DNA from: Gonium pectorale
Taxonomy: Eukaryota; Chlorophyta; Chlorophyceae; Chlamydomonadales; Volvocaceae
Reading direction: 5' to 3'
Assembly: GCA_001584585.1 (NCBI GenBank)
Contig: LSYV01000002.1
Span: 2,113,256 to 2,125,445, forward strand
Length of the DNA: 12,190 nt
Below, in pieces: positions 1-6,803 of this stretch. A program made the translations under genes and the position numbers. Within the stretch, counting starts at the first letter, position 1; each line of letters begins with the position of its first letter. The notes beneath the pieces were generated by a model. It was not told the origin of the DNA. It saw only the letters and a list, made by a program, of their open reading frames with translations, and did not search any database.

Positions 1-13
1 CACCGCTGCCCAC

Positions 14-3000
14 CTGACCGCCGGCATGCCCACCACCATGTCGAAGAGGAGGTCCTCCACCGCAGCCCGGCTGAAGGACTGAAAGGGTAGAGGGAAAGAG
101 CGGGACGGCCTGGGCATCAACGGGCTGGGCGACAGCGGTATCCATCCGGTCCGGCGGCCAAGCCGGGGTTCGACGTGCAGCCGTAGGCGGGAGGGCGCGG
201 AGGCCCTGGGGCGACCGGAAGGCGGATGGGGGCACGGGCTCGGGGCGCGCTCCGCCCACACCGCCCCGGGTGCGGGCACTGATGGGGGGGGCCAGCTTGG
301 GGGCGGACCGCCGCGAGCACAGGCCAGCGGAGCCTAACCCCCGAGCTCCCCACCCCACCCCACCCAACACACACAAACACACGCAAACACGCTGGGCGCC
401 ATGCCGCCCCCCGCCACCTCCTCCCCCAACCCCCCGCCCCCCCCCCCGGGGCGCCCACCTTGTTGCCGCGCTCCCGCCGCCTCATGGCCTCCTCCAGCCC
501 CACCACGTACACCAGCAGCGAGGCGCCCGCGTGCGCACGACGCACGTCGGACAGCAGACCGGACAGTGGGAACGAGCCGGCACCGGACCCGGCTGCCTGC
601 TGCTTGCAGTCGGCGTCCAGTCGGGTGAGCAGCTCGTCGCCGCTGAGGACCAGCAGCAGCGCCGGGAACAGCAGCAGCGGCTGCGGGGGTGGGGGCGGGG
701 GTGGGAGTGGAGAAGAGGGGTGGGGAGCACTGACGCATGGGCAGATGGAGGAGGGGTACAAGCTTGAGGATGCGGGTGTGGAGTGGGGGCCGACGGTCGC
801 GGAGCGCAGGCTGGGTGGTCGCTTGTTGGCGGGAGACGGGCGCCGCGGATGACCGCGTTGCCGCCACCCGGACCCCCGTGCACACAGCGCCAGGCCGCCC
901 CTCCGCCCCCCTGCTGGCGCCCAGCTCGTCGTTATTCGTTCCCCTTTCCCTTCAACTCCCCCCCTTCGTGGACCGGCTGTGCCGCCAGACGGCCGAATCC
1001 TGCTGGCGTTCACGTTCAGATGCTGCGCAAACCCCCGCGCCGCCCGGCTTCGTTCAGCAAGGCCATATCCCGCCCCCGCCCGGCCGCGCCCCCCCCCCCC
1101 CGCGGGTGCACACACCATCCCGGTGCCGTCGGGGTCGCTCAGCTGCGCCGCCTCCAGCGCACCGCCCTCGGCGGCCGCCACGGCGGCTGCGGCGGGTGAT
1201 GGCAGGCGCACGCCCCACATGCAGTAGCTGCGGAGGGGGCAGGGCGCGGGGGCGGGGGTGGGGGAGGTCAGGTGGGGGGCGGGGGATCTAGGTGGGCAGC
1301 CAGGCGGTTCGTGACCGGCGGGCGGGGTGGTTTGGTCAGTACCTGATGGCCCGGGGCATGTTTTTCTGGCCGGGCATCCGCGGGATGGCAGAGTCAGGTA
1401 CGTGCTACGGGCACTCTCGCCCGCAGTCGGCCTTCAGGGCTCGCTTGTGTCGGTCGGCCCCTCCGTAAGTCGGTTTGTACTCTGTGCACAACCATCCCGT
1501 GCCCAAGCCTCTCCAAGTTCAGATGCAAACGTGCGTTGAGCGCCATTGCGGCGCCGTTGTCAGGGCCCCTACCGACTTTGGGAGGCGGGTTCCCTTAGAT
1601 GCCCCCATTCACTGCCCCGTGTGCAAAAGCCAACAGGGATGTGGAGAAGGGCACCTACTGCCCGCCACTGGCATCCTATCGCCAAACCAACCCCTGCAAT
1701 TCCTGGGAGCAAAAACCGTGCACCGTGGGTGCATATGGTGTACGGAGGGTACGGGCTGAGCCCTGCGCTTTGCAACATAAAGCAAAGGTCATTACCAGAT
1801 GTTGCTCTTCAATAAGTACGCACGCTATGTCTCTGTAGTTTGATGAAGTAGACCCTTACGGGCCTCCTGCACTCCCCTGTAACAGACTCTTCCTACTGGG
1901 CAACTGTAATGGATCACTTGTGGGCCCCCTGCACTCTCTTTTGTAACACTCAAGCTCTGAAAAGGGCGTCATCATGGCTGGTAGTAGCAAACAAGCCCTC
2001 GTGTGTTGAAAAGGAAAACGCCCTCGTGTGTAGTCCATGTGCGTGGCAGTGTGATGAGACAAATGGGCACACAGAGCAAAGCCCCCGTGCGTGGGTGGCG
2101 GACTTTGGGGCCGCGGGTGAACCGTTTTGGGGGAATGCCTGGTGGCGCAGGGCCTGCGGGACGGCATGGTGGTGGCGCACGGGAGGTGCGGGAGCAGCGG
2201 GGGCTGTAGCCGCCAGCACCTGTCGCCGGTGGGAGCCCCGGCTTCCGTGCAACAATCTGTGTTGAATACTTATGTGCGCCCTGCGGCTCCACTCTGTTCT
2301 TGCGGCGCCGCCAGTTGCTGTACGGCTTGACTTAGGAGCGCGGCGCGATCTCTCCGCTGCGCCGCTTCTTGCTGAAGGAGGCCCCACCTGCTGAGGTGGC
2401 AGCCTATTTGCAGGCTGTCTGGGATACTAGGCACGCCATACTTCGGCGCCAGGCGCTGAAGCGGGGTAGAGACGGCAATCATGATCCTTTACCCCACCCC
2501 ACCACTCGCATTTCGTCCATGGCCCCCCCGGCTTTGACGGACGTGTAACCTGTAACCCTGCTGGAACTGTTTGCATTAGAGCTGGTATATGTCTGTATGT
2601 ATGTGTGTGAATGGTACGGCAGGTGGTATGGCAAGACGGCCGCCTTGACTCGTGTGAGCGCTCATCCGCGGCATCTGCGGTTTGTGCTTCGATGTCCATG
2701 TTCCCGCCCGCCCACCCGCTCAGTGGTGTCGTCCCGGCGCTGTATGCGTGGGGTCTGCTTAACGCCGGTGGCGGCTTCGTCCCTTGTGTCTGCTCGCCGC
2801 CGGCGCGTGTCGTAGCGTGGTGCGGTCAACGTAGTGTCAGCCCCGCGATCTTTGTCTAAGTGGGGTTTGCCTGACGGCGGTTGGTTGGGGGCGCTTTGGT
2901 ATATTATGCCTGTGAGAGGCGCGTGCTGCAGTTTTGTGCGGTTACCGTATCTGGGCATGCACTCACTTCCGGCCACTAGTGCGATACGGGGGCGTTGGGG

Positions 3001-6000
3001 GGAGGTGGGGTTTATGGCAAGAGGGCGGCCGGAGCTGAGTGCGGCCATAGCTGGGCCCCTTGCGGGTTATGGGATGGATGGAGAGACGGTGGCGGCCCGT
3101 CCGGGGCGCCGGTTCTCTGCTGTAACGCAACACGGCAGGGACCCTTCCTTGGCGCGCATTGCTGCTGAGGCTACTTCTGGCAGCTTCTGAGCTCACTTTC
3201 GGCAGTTTGCGAGTGTGCAGGGTTGGGCACCTTGCCGATTCAGCAGGGCTCGCCAGGGCACAACGGCCTTTTCCCTTGGGCACCATGCCATGCCCCATGC
3301 CAAGGGCATACGCCCATGGGTTGCACAGCTAATGCCAAAAAGCCACTCGGATGCACCATGGCCCAACCAACCCCCCGCGCAGTTTCATGCTGTACTTGAT
3401 ATAGGGGTGACGTGCAGTCTGCGCGGCGTCGGCGTTGGGGCACCTTCCGTGGAGGGAAACGGATCGCCGGAAACCCATTCAGCGCCCCACCCCATAGATG
3501 GGACATGGGGACGGCCCCTGCTGCCTGCCCCCGGCAGCCGTCTTAATGCGCTGACCGCCGTACCGCCCACTGACATCCACTGCAGCACAAGCCGTGCAGT
3601 GCACGTGGTGTACGGTGGGTACGGCCCGAGCCCCTTTTCAGCGCTCTGCAAAAGCGCAACCCCAACTTGTTCGGGTTCCGGGGACGGTGGCACGGCGGCT
3701 CGCACCGATTTGCAAAACTAGGGTAGCTGCACAGCCGCTCCGCGTCCCCGGGTGTGCAGCTACCCTGCCGATTGCCCCCCACCCCTTCGATGGTGGGGGG
3801 GGGGTATCGGTTCCCCAGCCGCTCCGCGGCTGGGGAACCCATCCCCACCCCCATCGCACGGCGCCCGCCCCCTTCACCGCAGCCCCGTTTGAGCTCGCTC
3901 AAGCCCCGGCCCTGCTGCGTCTCGCCCGTCTCACCGCCAGATGGTGCCCCACCCCGCACAACCACTCCTCCTCCCCTCACTTCCGCTCCCACCCGTGTGC
4001 CCACCTACCCATACCCCACCCACACCCTCACCCTCCCACCGTCTCCGTCCCCCTTCCCCCGCCGTACCCGCGAGAACTCTTTCCATCTTCTACACCCGCC
4101 CCCCGTCCCCACCCCATCCCCTGCTGGCTCACCGGTACCCCTTGGCCGCCAGCGGCATGTCGCGATGCACCTCGGTGGGGAAGTTCTGGTCCTTGGCGCC
4201 CGACCCGCGGGCCACCGGCGCCAGCTCCACCATGCGGGCGCCCAGCGGCGAGGCCGCCAGGCAGTTGCTCAGCAGCAGCCGCATGTGGCGGGGGACCATG
4301 CTCGACTTGAGCGCGCTGCGTGGGCGTGTGCGGGGGGTGCGGGGAAGCGAGTGGTTATGTGCAAGGAGGGACGAGTGGGAGTGTGGTGTCGGGGGCTAGC
4401 GCACTTGGCGAGCGAGAGGGGGTGGGGTCGGGGGACGGGAGCCACAGAGCGGGCGAATGTGCCGGTGGGGAACCACGCCACCTTGCCCTGCCCTGCCCTG
4501 CTACAGCATCGGAATGATCGCCTTCGTTTGGATGCGCGTGTGCTGGAGGGCCGGGGTGCATTCCCCTACCGCAATAAGGAGGCAGGTAAGCGCCCCAGGC
4601 AGCGAACCACAGCAGGCGGCCCAAGCCAGCCGGCCAGTCAGGGACGGGCACGGCGGGTCCGCAGCGCCGCCCCACGACCCGCCCCCCCATCCCACACGGG
4701 CCGCCTCCGCCACCCACTTGCACGCGCCCTTTTGCGCCGCGGCGGCCTCCTTCTGCGCCGCCTTGGCCCGCTTGGCTTCCTCCTGCACGGCGTGGATGCA
4801 AGCGGCCACAAGAGGGGTGTGTGGGGGGGGGGGGATGTGAACGGACTTCGGGAACTCGGAACACCTGTATGCGCGCAGCCCCACGCGCCACTGGGCACGC
4901 CACCCCTGCCGGCCCCATGACCCTCACCGCCTTCCCACTCACATTGAGCCGAGACAGGCGCCCCCACGAGGTGCCCCGTGCACGGCCGCATGCGGCTGCA
5001 AGCGGCTGCAACGAGGTTTAAAAGCGCCAAGCCCCACCTTCTCCGCCGCCTTGCGCTCCTTCTCCGCCTGCTTGGCCGCCGCCTTGTCCTCCTTCTCCCG
5101 CGCTTTGCGCTCCTTCTCGGCCGCTTTGCGCTCCCGCTCCGCCGCCTTGGCCGCCTCACGCTCCTCCGCCGTCAGCCGCTTGCCACCGCCCTGCTGGAAC
5201 GGCGCGGCGAGAGGTTCCCCAGGGCCGCAAAGGACATGGCGGGCAGCAGCTTAGGAATGCCGTGTGGCATCGCGCAAGCATCGCCACGCGCGTGTCTCAT
5301 TCCTCAACGCCAGCCTCCTCCCGCCCGACGCATCGAGTGCAAGCGCACACACCCCGTATGCCGCTCGGGCTGCGGCACCCTTGAACCCCTCCCTCCGTTT
5401 GGTCACTGCAAGCTCTGGGGCCGCACGCCACATGTGCTCAGGACGCTCGCAGGTACCGCGCCCTACCGCCTCCCTCCGCGACACAACCCTCCCGACCCAC
5501 CCCGCGACGCCCGCCAGCGCCGCCCGCCCCCGCGGCACCGCCCGGCTCGCACTCCCCGTCGCTGTCGTCCTCCCCGGCCGCCGCAGCCGCTGCTGCTGCC
5601 GCGGCGGCGGCGCCGCCTCTTCTCCGCTGCGCCGCCCCGGCTGCGGCCGCCCAGCAGTCCTCGTCCTCGTCCCCACTGCTGTCGCCCCGCCTTCCACCCC
5701 CGCCTCCGCTGCCGCCGCTGGACCCGCCCGCCGGCGGCCGATAGTCATCATCCTTGTCGTCGTGCTCCTTCCCCTTCTCCTCTTCCTGATCCTCCTCCTC
5801 CTCGTCCTGGAGGCAGCGGGCCGCTCGACTCCCGCCGCCGCCACCCCGCAGGGACCGCCTGCCGCGCTTTCCTCCCCCGTCGGCGCCCTCCCCACCGGCG
5901 CTGCGGCCCAGGCGCTGGCCGTCCCCATCTGGGTCGTAGTGCTGTAGGCGGGCCCCCGGGGCGTCCCCGAAGCCCTCATCATCGGCGTCCCGCAGGAGCT

Positions 6001-6525
6001 CCGACGACCAGGCGGCCAGCTTAGCGCACGCAGCGGCGGCCGAGGGGCGGGACCGCCGGCGGGTGCGGTGACCGACCTTGGCCGGGTGGGGACTGGCCAG
6101 GCCGGGGTCAGGGCCGGCAGGCCCCTGCGCTAGCGGGGCCGGCTGCGACGGCTGCGGTGCGGGAGCTGCCCGGGGCTCTCTAGGCTCATCGGGTTGATGG
6201 GGCAGGGAGACTGTCGGGGCGGGGGTTGGAGTGTGGGTGGGTAGGGCAGGGTCCAGTGTGCGGGAGGGAAGAGACGGGTGGGGGGAAGGTTGCAGCAGGG
6301 AGGGTGTTGCGCGGGCCTCCCGAAGGCGTGTGCTGCTGCGGGGCGGAGGGTGTTGCTCGGGGCACGGTGTGCGAGGTAGCGTGTCGAAGCGCTATCATGA
6401 GCGGGCGTTCCCTGCTTGCCGAGGTGAATCGACGTCAAGGGACGTTTGCACGTCGCAGCCCCTTGCCTACCGCGCCGTCGCTTGCGGGGGGTTTCATCGT
6501 CGCTACTGAGCGTCAGGTCAATCAT
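14..6525 (-). CDS. EME1: EME1-like crossover-junction endonuclease subunit, N-terminal part (split gene, continues off left edge)
   Basis: EME1 pairs with the MUS81 nuclease to cut branched DNA (Holliday junctions, flaps, stalled forks) in the nucleus. Exons by splice and phase reading: 6525-6471, 6165-5501, 5190-5038, 4782-4718, 4315-4171, 1404-1343, 1227-1116, 680-459, 78-14. Joined, they are open for ~514 codons; the C-terminal half lies outside. An in-frame TGA at 6540-6538 makes the ATG at 6525 the first Met. Residues 1-18 hold IDLTLSSDDE (SUMO-interacting type) and RKRRR (NLS); ~20-240 is low complexity with DEEEEDQEEEKGKEHDDKDDD-type acid and a 12-Ala run; ~245-312 is a KER coiled coil; ALKSS (~314) onward resembles the plant EME1 nuclease fold, including MWGVRLP, FPALLLVLSGDELL and LLVYVVGLEEAMRRRERGNK. 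Family assignment is from remembered pattern similarity, not a search. Exon 5/6 borders are uncertain, and the exon 1/2 junction has alternatives. A CAF-1 p150-like protein was considered because of the KER region but fits the later exons poorly. Confidence 0.66.
1661..1780 (+). repeat. Dispersed direct repeat, copy A
   Basis: The core 1729-1763 matches 3599-3633 at 30 of 35 positions (GTGCA..TGGTGTACGG.GGGTACGG.C.GAGCCC). Similarity continues in patches upstream (ACTGGCATCC versus ACTGACATCC; AGCAAAAACCGTGCA versus AGCACAAGCCGTGCA) and downstream (GCGCTTTGCAA versus GCGCTCTGCAA), separated by small indels. It lies inside the long intron of the EME1-like gene. It is probably a diverged copy of an interspersed element; termini and target duplications were not identified. 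Confidence 0.6.
1860..2040 (+). repeat. Short imperfect direct repeats in intron 5
   Basis: GGGCCTCCTGCACTCCCCTG (from 1860) recurs as GGGCCCCCTGCACTCTCTTT (from 1922); both are followed by TGTAACA and CTC. A second small pair, GCCCTCGTGTGT, occurs near 1997 and 2021. No protein-coding pattern accompanies them. Confidence 0.45.
2336..2548 (+). pseudogene. Short coding-looking segment inside intron 5, possibly a 3' remnant of a retroelement or gene
   Basis: This frame is open for 70 codons and begins right after CTTGACTTAG, which could be a 3' splice site or an inactivating TAG. The peptide contains SPLRRFLLKEAPPAEVAAYL followed by QAVWDTRHAILRRQALK, an amphipathic, protein-like stretch unlike the surrounding DNA. 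Its stop TAA (2546-2548) overlaps a TGTAA poly(A)-type signal (2544-2548), and a second TGTAA sits at 2551-2555, as expected for a 3' end. The same frame upstream of the TAG (2261-2332) reads YLCAPCGSTLFLRRRQLLYG. The tail loosely recalls C-terminal ends of LINE-type reverse transcriptase ORFs, but no catalytic motif is present, so family is not assigned. It lies on the strand opposite the host gene. Confidence 0.35.
3273..3306. repeat. Small inverted repeat
   Basis: CCCTTGGGCA (3273-3282) and TGCCAAGGG (3298-3306) are complementary apart from one extra G, with a 15-base CATGCC-rich spacer. A further CCATGGG follows at 3314-3320. It may be a degraded palindrome of the kind seen at 3720-3839. 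Confidence 0.4.
3560..3652 (+). repeat. Dispersed direct repeat, copy B
   Basis: Second copy of the element at 1661-1780, in the same orientation; the best-conserved core is 3599-3633. Relative to copy A it lacks about six bases before the core and has a few extra bases after GAGCCC. It ends about 70 bp before the hairpin cluster at 3720, so both could belong to one larger element. Confidence 0.6.
3720..3766. repeat. Perfect 14-bp inverted repeat (hairpin 1 of cluster)
   Basis: Arm AGGGTAGCTGCACA at 3720-3733 is exactly complementary to TGTGCAGCTACCCT at 3753-3766, around a 19-base loop. The arm end and loop read CAGCCGCTCCGCG, the same 13-mer found in hairpin 3. It lies in intron 5 of the EME1-like gene. 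Its position next to two more hairpins suggests a mobile palindromic element rather than a terminator. Confidence 0.8.
3768..3810. repeat. Imperfect inverted repeat (hairpin 2 of cluster)
   Basis: CCGATTGCCCCCCACC (3768-3783) pairs with the G-rich arm GGTGGGGGGGGGTATCGG (about 3793-3810), with small bulges in the G tract. It begins one base after hairpin 1, and its last two bases are shared with the first arm of hairpin 3. The G run may have slipped, which would explain the bulges. Confidence 0.55.
3809..3839. repeat. Perfect 14-bp inverted repeat with 3-base loop (hairpin 3 of cluster)
   Basis: GGTTCCCCAGCCGC (3809-3822) and GCGGCTGGGGAACC (3826-3839) are exact complements around TCC, a very stable GC-rich hairpin. 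Its centre contains CAGCCGCTCCGCG, identical to the core of hairpin 1. Compact GC-rich palindromes of this sort are known to spread in volvocine genomes, notably organellar ones; the link here is inference. Confidence 0.8.
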
Positions 6526-6803
6526 CCGACGGCGCTGTCAGGCAGCGGCGGTTCGTGAGACGGTCTGACAGCTGCTCCGTGCCTGCCTGTTTTCAGCTAC
6601 AGCAGTAACAGCAATATTATACAGTAACAGTGCTTGCGTGAGGGCAGAGCGCGCCTTTTTCCTGTGGCATCACTTGGATCCTACCGAACTTACCTACAAC
6701 GGGGCATGTAGGGGCAATCGTCCAGCATCGACGGAGTAATCATATGCGCGATTTTCATGCAATGACTTCACATATAGGCAACCTATAGTCTACCTCAACA
6801 AAC
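6526..6803. promoter_or_regulatory. Putative shared divergent promoter between the EME1-like and histidine phosphatase genes
   Basis: Only 278 bp separate the two start codons, which point away from each other. The interval is clearly lower in GC than the exons. It holds an AT-rich core (CAATATTATA, 6612-6621) flanked by two exact copies of CAGTAACAG (6603-6611 and 6622-6630), and further AT-rich tracts near 6725-6795 (CATATAGG, CCTATAG). It must contain the 5' UTR and start sites of at least one gene. That it drives both is inference from spacing; no mapped start site is available. Confidence 0.6.

Larger units (their letters stand above)
1405..4170 (-). other. Unusually long intron 5 of the EME1-like gene, filled with repeats
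   Basis: The eight other introns fully or nearly fully in view are about 115-435 nt; this one is ~2.7 kb. No EME1-like exon could be recognised inside on the minus strand, although a short missed exon is possible. Contents seen: a direct repeat pair (1661-1780 and 3560-3652), short tandem-like repeats near 1860-2040, a plus-strand coding-looking segment (2336-2548), a stem at 3273-3306, and a hairpin cluster (3720-3839). The stretch 2560-3250 shows no recognisable feature. Donor choice: GTGCAT at 4170 is phase 0 and joins directly to either acceptor before 1404 or 1365. GTGAGC at 4132 is a better donor but phase 2, and would need an extra exon. Confidence 0.55.

Noticed and set aside
117..1220. 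A 367-codon minus-strand open frame
   Set aside because: It merges real exons 7 and 8 of the EME1-like gene with the intron between them (681-1115), which is a poly-Pro/Gly chance reading; proper splice sites exist on both sides.
3754..4920. A 388-codon plus-strand open frame
   Set aside because: It is antisense to exons 4 and 5 of the EME1-like gene, consists of Pro/Arg/His-rich chance sequence, and has no domain.
4718..5190. Reading the KER coiled coil as CAF-1 p150/FAS1
   Set aside because: KER-rich segments occur in both families. The exons that follow (ALKSS, MWGVRLP, ALLLVLSGDELL, LLVYVVGLEEAM) fit the EME1 order and not CAF-1.
5251..5982. A 243-codon minus-strand open frame starting with Met
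   Set aside because: Wrong frame of exon 2. The neighbouring frame gives the acidic/Ser segments and joins in phase to the coiled-coil exon.
4978..6024. A 348-codon plus-strand open frame rich in Arg/Pro
   Set aside because: Shadow of the KER and acidic exons on the other strand; the minus strand gives the sensible protein with matching splice phases.
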